Shown: positions 15,117-23,270 of the stretch, piece after piece
How the letters are laid out: each line of letters starts with the position of its first letter
How positions within the stretch are numbered: position 1 is the stretch's first letter
Position numbers and translations under genes: made by a program
DNA from: Leptospiraceae bacterium
Lineage (GTDB): Bacteria > Spirochaetota > Leptospiria > Leptospirales > Leptospiraceae
Reading direction: 5' to 3'
Assembly: GCA_024233865.1 (NCBI GenBank)
Contig: JACKPA010000018.1
Location: 82,522-146,521 of the forward strand
Length of the DNA: 64,000 nt
Notes under the pieces: model-generated
Database searches by the model: none
What the model was told of the DNA's origin: nothing
The model's input: the letters and a program-made list of their open reading frames with translations, nothing else

Positions 15117-18107
15117 ATGTTGTACCTGTTTATAATTGTTTCACTTTTATTCGGATGCCAAAAACACCCTAAGAACCCTTTTTTCTTTTTTCCAGAGGAT
15201 GATTTACAGGCAATTCAATTAACTTATGGAGAAAGGAATGAGAGTTCAAATAACCAATCCAAAGAAGTTGTCTATTGGGGACCTACCTACGAGGTTTATG
15301 AAAACAGAATATGCCTCAAATCCCATAAAGGAACGTTCGTTTCTCAAGAATGGGGACCGACTCTCCAAATCTGTTTTGAAAACTCTATAGAATCAGAAGC
15401 ACTTCTGGAAACAGCTTTAGAGAGGCTCAAGTTCCAGCACACATCCGACAACAGACCGGAAGGTGTGTTGAAGTTTGAAGATAGTGAGGCTTATTTTAGC
15501 TTTTATACTTTATCCGAACTTACCAAAAAGATTAGAGATGCCACTATCCAAAAAGCGTTTATAGGAGATGGTACATTGTCCAAAGAACTGTCAAAAAAAA
15601 TTGACTTAAGCTCTTTTTATACAACGGCTTTAAGTGGTGGCAAATCGGTTGAAACGGGTTTTGCTGCTCCTTATTTTTCTCTCTTTGGATTTGCTGATTT
15701 TATTTTGGTAGCATTTCCTACAAACAACCTCACCTTAACACCTAGAGCCAATCATTACCTAACGATCCAATTAAGCTTAACGGAAAAGATTGCTTCCCAG
15801 CTAGAAGAATTTTTTGCTAAAATTGAAACGGAAAATTTGAAATTCCAAAACCAATGTCAGAACTTAGACTTGGAGCCAAGTGAGTTTTTTTTATCAGGGA
15901 GTTTTCCTTCCAAAAAATATCTGGAATTTTATAATCCGCTTGCAGATTCTCCTCTTTGTGTGAAACAATATTACATTCACAAAGATGATGAAGTATTTGT
16001 CGTGCAAAATCCGTCAGGATTTGTGCTACCAAATGCAACCAAATTGTTTATAGAAGAAAGTTCTCCTATGCAAGGCATTGCAATCGACTCTGGTTTCTGG
16101 AGTTATATTTACCGTACCAATTTGATAGGAGTGTTTTCCGCACAGAAGAACCAAGAAAAAATTACTTTGCCATCAGAGCATGACTACAAGTGGGAGGACA
16201 ATGGATTTGCTTTCTATCCGAAAAACGATATGAATTGCAGTTCTATTTTACAGATTTATTCCGGTTTGGATTCGTTATGCGGGGATCCTGGTATTCATTC
16301 TGAAATACAAAAAACGGATGGAATGTGCCGTCCACAAGACTTTGTTTTGACCGAGACAAATCCTACAGGAATACTCCGATCTGAGAAAATAGATGGCAAT
16401 TTAAAATTTATCGAACTTCAATATATAGGAAATTCTACTTGTGATCCGTCCTCTCTAAAAGTGAAAATTGATGAATCTCTTGTACCCATGTTTAGTTCCC
16501 AAAAGTTGGTTTCTCCACAGAAAGTCATTTTAATTGGAAATTCAGAGTCTTTCTTAAACTTGCCAAGTATCATCAATAGGAATATAGACTCTCTTAACCC
16601 TAACAGCAAAATCCAACTAACGGATTCAAACAACGTTCATACTCTATTTTCTGGTTTGGACGAGAATCGCTTTACCATTACCAGGGATGGTAAAGGAACT
16701 ATACATTCTCTACTACCAATAAACGGTAGGTGGTTTCATCATCCGGTTTATCATTCTAAGCATCTATATCCGGAAGAAGTCGGTTTTCATTATATGAGTC
16801 CTGGTGAAATAGTGAATGTCCAAAACTATAAGCCAGACAATTCGGAAGTATTCATAAATGAAATTTCCTGGATGGGCTCTTATAAAGGCAGTGAGGCAGT
16901 TGCAAATGATAGGTTTATAGAGCTTTTTACAAAAAACATAGGCAGTTTGGACGTGGAAATCATTACGGATACTCATAATGATTTTTTTTCATTTCCTGTT
17001 ATGGAAAGCGAGAATTTTACGGTATTGAGCAAACAAAGTCTTACTTGTTTTCCTGATGTACCTACTGTAAGCCATACAAGTTTTAGCCTAAACACAAAAG
17101 ATACAACCCTTAAAGTATACAATACTTTTGGCGGAAATTTAATAACCCAAATTGTGTATTCGCCTACACTTGGACATGGTTTTAATTCTTCTGTTTTAAA
17201 ACTTCGCAAAAGTTACGGTTTTAGTGGATTCCATGATTTGTATGTAAATAGCAGCAAGTCTCTGTTTAGCTCGTTTATAACAGACAACTGCTTGGAAAAT
17301 ACCTTTGCAACTCCCGGAGAAGGAAATGAGTTCGAACCGTTTTTAGTTTCAGATAGCATAGAAGGAAATTTGTACCATTACTATTTGATAAAGTCAAACA
17401 AACAAGAAATTTCAAGTGTAAAAATTACCCACTACAACTATGACCGAACCTATCAAAAGGAAATAAATGTTCCGGTTCAAAAAGATGAATTTGCAAGAAT
17501 TAACGTTCCCGTTGATTCGTCTTGGCAAGACACTTTGATCTACCAGTCTATGGAAAACTCATCGGATATCAAACTCTACAATTTGGATGGTTTGTATATA
17601 GAGGCGTTACGCCCACATCCCCAAAATTCACAAAACGAATGGGTTTTGCTTTGTAACAGAGGAAACAAAACCATTGATATTTCAGATTACGAAATAGAAG
17701 ACAATGCAAGTACAGATGGCATCACAACCTACTTGAGTAGAAAGGGAGTTAGCCTGCCAAGTGGTTTACAGGCTGGTATGTTTGATGGTGGTAATTTTTT
17801 AATAACACAAGGGCAATGTGCCTATTTACTAGACCCTGATGCATCCAACATAACTTTACAAGAGGTAGGTAATCCTCCAACACTTGTTTTGACTACGAGT
17901 TCTACCTCTACCATTGGAAACGGAATTTCAAAAACTGACACACTTGATCTTTTTAAATGGAAAGGTGGAAATCGAATTCATATTCATTCTTTTGGAAACA
18001 AATATTCTCATTCTCCCTTTTCCATTACCGCCGAACTTGATGAAATCATTCGGTTAAAAGAAGGAAAAAGAGGCGAGGTCTCTTCTGACTATGAGGTGAT
18101 AAAATGA
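15117..18107 (+). CDS. Giant lipoprotein with several lamin-tail-like domains
   Basis: A 996-residue lipoprotein. GGAGG lies eight bases before ATG 15117, preferred over GTG 15102. The start MLYLFIIVSLLFGCQ is a signal peptide with lipobox LLFGC (Cys14). At least two segments read as lamin-tail-like (LTD) immunoglobulin folds: INEISWMG ... DRFIELF from about residue 577, and NEWVLLCNRGNKTIDISDYEI from about residue 840. Two weaker ones begin near 258 (YLEFYNP) and 409 (VLTETNP ... KFIELQYIG). LTD domains occur in secreted bacterial nucleases and phosphatases and are thought to bind nucleic acid or membrane. It overlaps the next gene (ATGA at 18104), a barrel protein, followed by a PLD-fold lipoprotein: an envelope operon. 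Function is unproven. Confidence 0.8.
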   Translation: MLYLFIIVSLLFGCQKHPKNPFFFFPEDDLQAIQLTYGERNESSNNQSKEVVYWGPTYEVYENRICLKSHKGTFVSQEWGPTLQICFENSIESEALLETALERLKFQHTSDNRPEGVLKFEDSEAYFSFYTLSELTKKIRDATIQKAFIGDGTLSKELSKKIDLSSFYTTALSGGKSVETGFAAPYFSLFGFADFILVAFPTNNLTLTPRANHYLTIQLSLTEKIASQLEEFFAKIETENLKFQNQCQNLDLEPSEFFLSGSFPSKKYLEFYNPLADSPLCVKQYYIHKDDEVFVVQNPSGFVLPNATKLFIEESSPMQGIAIDSGFWSYIYRTNLIGVFSAQKNQEKITLPSEHDYKWEDNGFAFYPKNDMNCSSILQIYSGLDSLCGDPGIHSEIQKTDGMCRPQDFVLTETNPTGILRSEKIDGNLKFIELQYIGNSTCDPSSLKVKIDESLVPMFSSQKLVSPQKVILIGNSESFLNLPSIINRNIDSLNPNSKIQLTDSNNVHTLFSGLDENRFTITRDGKGTIHSLLPINGRWFHHPVYHSKHLYPEEVGFHYMSPGEIVNVQNYKPDNSEVFINEISWMGSYKGSEAVANDRFIELFTKNIGSLDVEIITDTHNDFFSFPVMESENFTVLSKQSLTCFPDVPTVSHTSFSLNTKDTTLKVYNTFGGNLITQIVYSPTLGHGFNSSVLKLRKSYGFSGFHDLYVNSSKSLFSSFITDNCLENTFATPGEGNEFEPFLVSDSIEGNLYHYYLIKSNKQEISSVKITHYNYDRTYQKEINVPVQKDEFARINVPVDSSWQDTLIYQSMENSSDIKLYNLDGLYIEALRPHPQNSQNEWVLLCNRGNKTIDISDYEIEDNASTDGITTYLSRKGVSLPSGLQAGMFDGGNFLITQGQCAYLLDPDASNITLQEVGNPPTLVLTTSSTSTIGNGISKTDTLDLFKWKGGNRIHIHSFGNKYSHSPFSITAELDEIIRLKEGKRGEVSSDYEVIK

Positions 18108-19399
18108 AAAAGATTTGTTGTCTCTTATTGTGTGCAATACCTATCGTAGTATTTGGCAAGGATACCATTGGAATAAGGAACATAACCAACGCCTACAAAG
18201 TAAAGTCGGAATCCTATACGCACAACTCAGATTCTATTTTTATATTAAATGGAAATTGGAAGGAAGAATCAGAAAAATACCTCTACAACGTCCAATTCGA
18301 TGTATTCAAAAAAGTAAATTCCGAGAAAAAAAATGACTTCTTTTATCTCGGAGAGAATTGTTATTTGGGAATTGTATTTTCTCGCTTTCAAATTACTTTG
18401 GGAAGAAAACTGTTTGAGAATTCAAGCAAAAACCTAAAGTCTTATAAAGACGGAAGTGAAGGAATTGGTGTCGAAACACAAATTACCAAAAACTTTAAAC
18501 TCAAGTTCCAATTTGTCGACTATTACAGGGCTTATCCGCTACTTGAAAAAAACTTTATGATAAATCCGGAAGTTGAAAAGACAAATAATGGAAATAGAAT
18601 TCGGCACGGGTTTAGTGTGGACTATGAAACGGAAACTTTTTATGCCTCTCTTTTTATCAAATACTTGAATCTGAAAAACTGGGGACTTCTATCCAAAGAC
18701 GATCCTTATCTAAAAGATTCTGGTGACGGCGATTACATCTATCATACTGGCGTTTCTCTAAGAAAAACGATTTTCAACCTGTCTTTGGGAATGGACGCTA
18801 TTCTTTCGAGAGGTCTTGACAAAGCAACTTATAATCCTTACAGGCAAGAAAACTCTATTCCCATTAGCGGGGAACTCGTTACTCTATCTTTGGACTTTGA
18901 ATACAAATTTTTTTCTACTCATTTCCATGTATTTCTACCCGATAGAGACAAACGGAACAAAGAAGGAGAACTTCTGGAAACAGGTTTTATCGGAATGGGT
19001 AGCTATCCTGGCAACTCGTTTTTAATCTCTCAGTATTTGAACTACTACCCGACAGGATGGATAACACAAAATGGAATGGAAAAACAGGAAGCGATCTATC
19101 TGGGGCGAAACAATTCACTCTGGGCGTATATGGAAATGAGTTTTGTCATCAAACAATTTCAACTAACGCTGAAATACGATTACTTTATCCCTTACAAGGT
19201 TTCGGATTCCTCAACAGGGACAATCAGTGTAAAAAGAGAAGACTTTGAAAAGTTCTTCGTTGCAGAAGAAACAATCGCTCTGCGTTATGGAGATAAGGGA
19301 GCATACTTTTTAGAAGTTCAAGCTTCCAGGATGATTAGCACTTCTGAGAAGCCTATTGTTGGAAACCATGCTTTAGTGCAAGGAGGGATATGGTTTTGA
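18104..19399 (+). CDS. Predicted outer-membrane beta-barrel protein of the LTD-PLD operon
   Basis: A 431-residue protein with a signal peptide (MKKICCLLLCAIPIVVFG, cleavage near residue 18), then alternating amphipathic strands separated by polar turns. It ends ALVQGGIWF, a C-terminal aromatic as in the BAM recognition signal of outer-membrane barrels. Segments such as YLGIVFSRFQITLGRKLF and LTLKYDYFIPYKV have the alternating pattern of porin strands. I recognise no specific family. The start overlaps the LTD lipoprotein stop in ATGA, and the end overlaps the PLD gene by ten bases, so translation of all three is probably coupled. It may anchor or export its two lipoprotein neighbours, or form the pore for whatever they process. 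Confidence 0.75.
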   Translation: MKKICCLLLCAIPIVVFGKDTIGIRNITNAYKVKSESYTHNSDSIFILNGNWKEESEKYLYNVQFDVFKKVNSEKKNDFFYLGENCYLGIVFSRFQITLGRKLFENSSKNLKSYKDGSEGIGVETQITKNFKLKFQFVDYYRAYPLLEKNFMINPEVEKTNNGNRIRHGFSVDYETETFYASLFIKYLNLKNWGLLSKDDPYLKDSGDGDYIYHTGVSLRKTIFNLSLGMDAILSRGLDKATYNPYRQENSIPISGELVTLSLDFEYKFFSTHFHVFLPDRDKRNKEGELLETGFIGMGSYPGNSFLISQYLNYYPTGWITQNGMEKQEAIYLGRNNSLWAYMEMSFVIKQFQLTLKYDYFIPYKVSDSSTGTISVKREDFEKFFVAEETIALRYGDKGAYFLEVQASRMISTSEKPIVGNHALVQGGIWF

Positions 19400-21144
19400 A
19401 AGTTTTAAAGTTTTTACTATTTACATTAACATTGTTGTTATACTGTTCCAATAACAATCAAAATCATGATTTATTTTTATTGTTTGATGATTTCAAGGAA
19501 GAGCAAGCCAAAGCTTATTTTTCTTATCCTGGTAGGTATTCTGACCAGGAGTTAAAAAATAACGTATTAGAGGAAATCAAAAAGCTCATACGAAATACCA
19601 AAACAACTCTAGGAATTTACGCTTATTCACTAAGCCACCCGGAAGTAATCCAGGAGATTGTAAATGCACACAAGAGAGGAGTTAAAGTTAAAATCTTAGG
19701 TGATAATGATAAAGATTATACGCCACTTATACAAAATCAAATCCCTCTCGAACGCTGGAAAGCATCCGGATTGCAACACACAAAGGTAATGCTATCAGAT
19801 CGTTCTACGTTGTTTATAGGTACGGGTAATTTTTCGGAGTATGGTCTCACTAACGATTGGAATGGCTATTTAAAATTGAAAGTACCCAACAATATGCAAA
19901 ATGAATTGGAAGAATTTCTTGAAAATACATATACAAAACCGGCATTGATTCTAAACGGATTTTATTTTATCAATTCTCCGGATTATGGATACCTGTCCCA
20001 AAATGCCATCGTCCAAGCCATTGAAAACGCTAAAGAATCTGTTTATTACTTGATATTTGACCATTTTGATCCGATTATTAGCCATGCCTTACGAAAGGCA
20101 AGCCGTAGAGGTGTCCAAGTTATTGGGATTTATGACGCACCTGTAGACGATGAAGGAAAATATTTGATCGAAAACTTTTATGGAGTTTTGTCCTCTATCT
20201 ATGAAGACGGAAACACAGATGTTGTAAATGTAGATGGAAATTATCAAGGAGGGTTGCTACACCACAAAACGATGATTATTGACAAGAAGTTACTCCTTAC
20301 AGGTTCCTACAATTATTCCGTAAATGCACGAGATAAAAATCGAGAAATATTTATAGGAACGGAAGATCCCAAAATTGTAACAAGTTTTATGGAAGAGTTT
20401 GATAGGATACTCCAGAAATCATATAGGCAAGAAAACAAAAACTTTTATTCCTATGAAATAAGACTCCCTGTAAACGTAACAATTAGAGAAGACGATGTTT
20501 GTATTGATGGGCATACTTTTTCTGATCCGATTTTAGAAGTTGGAAAGGGAATTTTTAAGACCTATTTGTATTTTGATAAAGTTGATAACCAGAATTGTAT
20601 TTTTAGAAAAAAATATAAAACCATATCCACAAAGTTTTCACTCAATAAGTCTTATTCATTTTCTGGCAATGATGAATTTTGGAAACCTTTGGAAATTTAT
20701 AGTAGGTATGATAATCAAGTTTTTTATTCCGAAGAGATTACGGGAATTTCCATTTTTCACACTTCCAAACCCTTTAAATATGTAGCTCCGGAATACGTCT
20801 ACTTTCCAACGGATGAAAGCATTTCCTTTTCTATTGCAAATACAAATCTTGCAAATACTGAGCTAACATTCTGGTCTCCGGGGAAAGAAATCAAGACTTC
20901 AACGGTTGTTTCTACGAATTTTGGAACAGGAATTTATATTTCCAATTTAAAAACAAGCACTACGGAAAAAAAACAAGGAGTAGTTTGGATTGAAAAACCG
21001 GAAGAAATATTGTTTTTTTGCTTTTGTAAAAAGGGAGAGCAGTTAAATTCATCCATTCAATTGTTTTTAGACGTTTGGCAATTTGAAAATTCCATACAAA
21101 AATACAAAGCAGCAGAAATATTGGGGTGCTACAGTGATTTGTAA
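19390..21144 (+). CDS. Phospholipase D-fold lipoprotein with two HKD motifs
   Basis: A 584-residue lipoprotein: signal segment VLKFLLFTLTLLLYC with lipobox LLYC near residue 17. Two PLD-superfamily domains follow: the first, about residues 55-180, has HTKVMLSDRSTLFIGTGNF, and the second, about 215-340, has HHKTMIIDKKLLLTGSYN, each with the H-x-K-x4-D core, so a complete two-half active site is present. PLD-fold enzymes cut phosphodiesters in lipids or DNA. The last 240 residues are beta-rich and unknown. AGGAGGG lies only two bases before ATG 19390; TTG 19396 would be better spaced. It is the last gene of the operon and overlaps the barrel gene. Being lipidated, it probably acts in the periplasm or at the cell surface. 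Confidence 0.88.
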   Translation: MVLKVLKFLLFTLTLLLYCSNNNQNHDLFLLFDDFKEEQAKAYFSYPGRYSDQELKNNVLEEIKKLIRNTKTTLGIYAYSLSHPEVIQEIVNAHKRGVKVKILGDNDKDYTPLIQNQIPLERWKASGLQHTKVMLSDRSTLFIGTGNFSEYGLTNDWNGYLKLKVPNNMQNELEEFLENTYTKPALILNGFYFINSPDYGYLSQNAIVQAIENAKESVYYLIFDHFDPIISHALRKASRRGVQVIGIYDAPVDDEGKYLIENFYGVLSSIYEDGNTDVVNVDGNYQGGLLHHKTMIIDKKLLLTGSYNYSVNARDKNREIFIGTEDPKIVTSFMEEFDRILQKSYRQENKNFYSYEIRLPVNVTIREDDVCIDGHTFSDPILEVGKGIFKTYLYFDKVDNQNCIFRKKYKTISTKFSLNKSYSFSGNDEFWKPLEIYSRYDNQVFYSEEITGISIFHTSKPFKYVAPEYVYFPTDESISFSIANTNLANTELTFWSPGKEIKTSTVVSTNFGTGIYISNLKTSTTEKKQGVVWIEKPEEILFFCFCKKGEQLNSSIQLFLDVWQFENSIQKYKAAEILGCYSDL

Positions 21145-21166
21145 ACTAGATGGCTTTCGGCTTTCC

Positions 21167-22237
21167 CTATGAAGTTCTTTTATCTCTGTATGTATTGTAA
21201 ATTTCATCAAATTGGAGGTGGATTTTTGCAAAAGCAGAAAGGATATTCGGATCAAAATGCTCCGGTTTTGTTCTTTTGTCTCCATTTAATATAATGTTGT
21301 AAGAAAAATCATGTGTGAATTCAGGTTTATATGGTCTTTGACTACGGAGAGCATCGTACTGATCACATATATTCATTATTCTGGCAACCAAAGGAATTTC
21401 CTCATTTTTTAAGCCTTTGGGATAACCGGTTCCGTCCCACCTTTCATGGTGAGAAAGAGCTATCTCAGCTCCCGTTTGCATATAAGGAGATGAACCGCTT
21501 TTTAAAATATTATAACCGTAAGTTGAATGGCTTTTCATAATTTCCCATTCTTCAGGTGTAAAAGGAGTTTTTTTTAATAGTATATGGTCCGGAATCCCAA
21601 TTTTTCCGATATCGTGCATAGGACTAGAATAAAACATCAGTTCGGAAAATTTACTATCCATTCCGAGAGCTTCGGATATTAATTTACAGTAATAGCTTAT
21701 TCTTTTGACGTGTTGACCAGTTTCTTCATCTTTAAATTCCGCAGCATTGCACAACGTTGTAATTGTTTCTATATAGCTATTTCTAAGTTCTTGGGTTTTT
21801 TCATGTACTCTTTCCTCTAAAATTCGATTGTTGTTTGCCAATAAATCGTTGTAAGCTTTTAAACGAACAAGATTTTTAACACGAGCAAGCAATTCTGCTT
21901 TGTCTACAGGCTTGTTAATAAAATCTTCAGCTCCGGCTTCAAGTCCTTTAAGCCTGGAAGAATGATCATTTAGAGCAGTTATTATGATAATTGGAATTTT
22001 ATTAGTGTTAGGATCCCCCTTTAATCTTTTGGCAACTTCAAATCCATCCATAATCGGCATCATGACATCTAATAAAACCAAATCCGGTTGTTTGGATGCA
22101 GTTTTTTCAATGGCATCCTTGCCATTTTTGGATATAATTGTTTGATAATTTTCTAATTTAAGCAGCATATCAAAAACGGCAATGTTAGTCTCATCATCGT
22201 CTACGATTAGTATGAGGGTTTCGCTATTATTTTTCAT
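21167..22237 (-). CDS. Response regulator with HD-GYP phosphodiesterase domain
   Basis: A 356-residue protein. The receiver domain has the acidic pocket Asp13-Asp15, phospho-acceptor Asp57 in LLDVMMP and Lys109 in FINKP. A coiled linker (about 130-155) is followed by an HD-GYP domain with MHDIGKIGIPD (His208-Asp209) and HHERWDGTGYP at 263-273, the full set needed for cyclic-di-GMP hydrolysis to pGpG or GMP. No membrane segment is visible, so it is cytosolic and controlled by phosphorylation. It converges on the PLD gene with 22 bases between the stops. Its kinase is not identifiable; a hybrid kinase lies at 7771 and another at the window end. Confidence 0.94.
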   Translation of the reverse strand: MKNNSETLILIVDDDETNIAVFDMLLKLENYQTIISKNGKDAIEKTASKQPDLVLLDVMMPIMDGFEVAKRLKGDPNTNKIPIIIITALNDHSSRLKGLEAGAEDFINKPVDKAELLARVKNLVRLKAYNDLLANNNRILEERVHEKTQELRNSYIETITTLCNAAEFKDEETGQHVKRISYYCKLISEALGMDSKFSELMFYSSPMHDIGKIGIPDHILLKKTPFTPEEWEIMKSHSTYGYNILKSGSSPYMQTGAEIALSHHERWDGTGYPKGLKNEEIPLVARIMNICDQYDALRSQRPYKPEFTHDFSYNIILNGDKRTKPEHFDPNILSAFAKIHLQFDEIYNTYRDKRTS

Positions 22238-22365
22238 TCAAAATTTTAACCACCATATACATGAATCTATAAAGGGCAGTCTTTATTGTAAAGAAAAAAG
22301 TAGGAAAATATGAATAAGATATTTGATTTTCGGAATTTATATGATTGATAAATTTCATTTTTAAC

Positions 22366-22393
22366 TTGAAAGATTCCAACAATTTATTATAAT
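22366..22393 (+). promoter_or_regulatory. Sigma-70-type promoter for the gene at 22416
   Basis: TTGAAA at 22366-22371 and TATAAT at 22388-22393 are separated by 16 bases, and the ATG is 22 bases after the -10 element. AGAGG at 22406-22410 is a fitting ribosome binding site. This is the clearest housekeeping promoter in the window outside the toxin-antitoxin locus. Confidence 0.6.
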
Positions 22394-22415
22394 TATATCA
22401 AAATTAGAGGTTATT

Positions 22416-23108
22416 ATGACTATAAAAAAATTATTTATTATTGTTTCCATTTTGCTTGTGTTAGTAATCGGATGGTTTGCATTTGGGACAGAAGATGAGG
22501 AAACGAGAAAAAAGAAAGAAAAAGCTAGAGGTGATGTCGCTTTACTTCTCGGTGGGAGTACGTCTTCTGGTAGCAGTCAAGGTTCTACAGATAAGGATAT
22601 AAAAAAGAACAAAGAAGAATCTATTTTTGAGTCTGACTTTTATAGCGTTGGTAAAGTCGATAATGTAGAAAACTCGGATAATCCGGAACAATTCATCCCT
22701 AAAGGCGAAATTCCAATTAATCCTCAAACCGGTCAACCTTATACCGAAGAAGTAATGCAGCAGTTTGAGGAATTAAGAAAAAAATTCCCGAACAATGATT
22801 TATTACCTAGAAGAATGACTCCGGAAGAAAAGGAAGCTCAAAAAAAGGATAAAGAGAGGGTTAATCAAGCTAATTTGGCAATAAGAAGCAATAAAGCTAC
22901 CTTAGAAGATATTAATTTGTACTATGATTCCAAAGAAAAAGAGGTAAAAGATCGGCTTCAAATTGTGAATTATCTGGTTGATAGCTTAAAGGAAGCCGGA
23001 GAGTCCGACGAAACAGGACAAATCGACAAAATTTTAAAAAGCACAAACGATCAATTAGAACAACTTAAAAAGGAAAGAGACGATTCTTTAAAGAAAATAC
23101 CGCAATAA
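22416..23108 (+). CDS. Single-pass membrane protein with charged coiled-coil tail, unknown function
   Basis: A 230-residue protein with an uncleaved-looking N-terminal membrane anchor (about residues 5-24), a Ser/Gly-rich linker (SSGSSQGS), a Pro-rich stretch (PKGEIPINPQTGQPY) and a charged helical C-terminal part from about residue 130, with heptad-like spacing, so a periplasmic coiled coil is likely. I recognise no family. A good promoter lies directly upstream (22366-22393), and no gene follows in the same direction before the inverted-repeat element at 23141, so it appears monocistronic. Its topology resembles anchored scaffold proteins, which is inference only. Confidence 0.75.
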   Translation: MTIKKLFIIVSILLVLVIGWFAFGTEDEETRKKKEKARGDVALLLGGSTSSGSSQGSTDKDIKKNKEESIFESDFYSVGKVDNVENSDNPEQFIPKGEIPINPQTGQPYTEEVMQQFEELRKKFPNNDLLPRRMTPEEKEAQKKDKERVNQANLAIRSNKATLEDINLYYDSKEKEVKDRLQIVNYLVDSLKEAGESDETGQIDKILKSTNDQLEQLKKERDDSLKKIPQ

Positions 23109-23140
23109 TTTCTTGTCTCTTATTCGTATTATTATTCGTA

Positions 23141-23250
23141 GGGGGCTGTGTAAAAAGTCAGTTCTTGCTCCCTTCGACTACGCTCAGGGAGCGTTTGGAT
23201 GCTTTTCGGGCATTGAGCGTAGTCGAAATGTCCCTTATTACACAGCCCCC
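23141..23250. repeat. 110-bp MITE-like nested inverted repeat
   Basis: The outer ends are perfect 13-bp inverted repeats, GGGGGCTGTGTAA and its complement. Inside lies a second inverted pair (CTTCGACTACGCTCA near 23172 and its complement near 23213) and a GCTCCC...GGGAGC hairpin. It lies between the membrane-protein gene and pcnB, just after the convergent pcnB stop. No ORF is inside. A shorter related hairpin is at 28815. Confidence 0.75.
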
Positions 23251-23270
23251 CTACATGCACACCATGGTTC

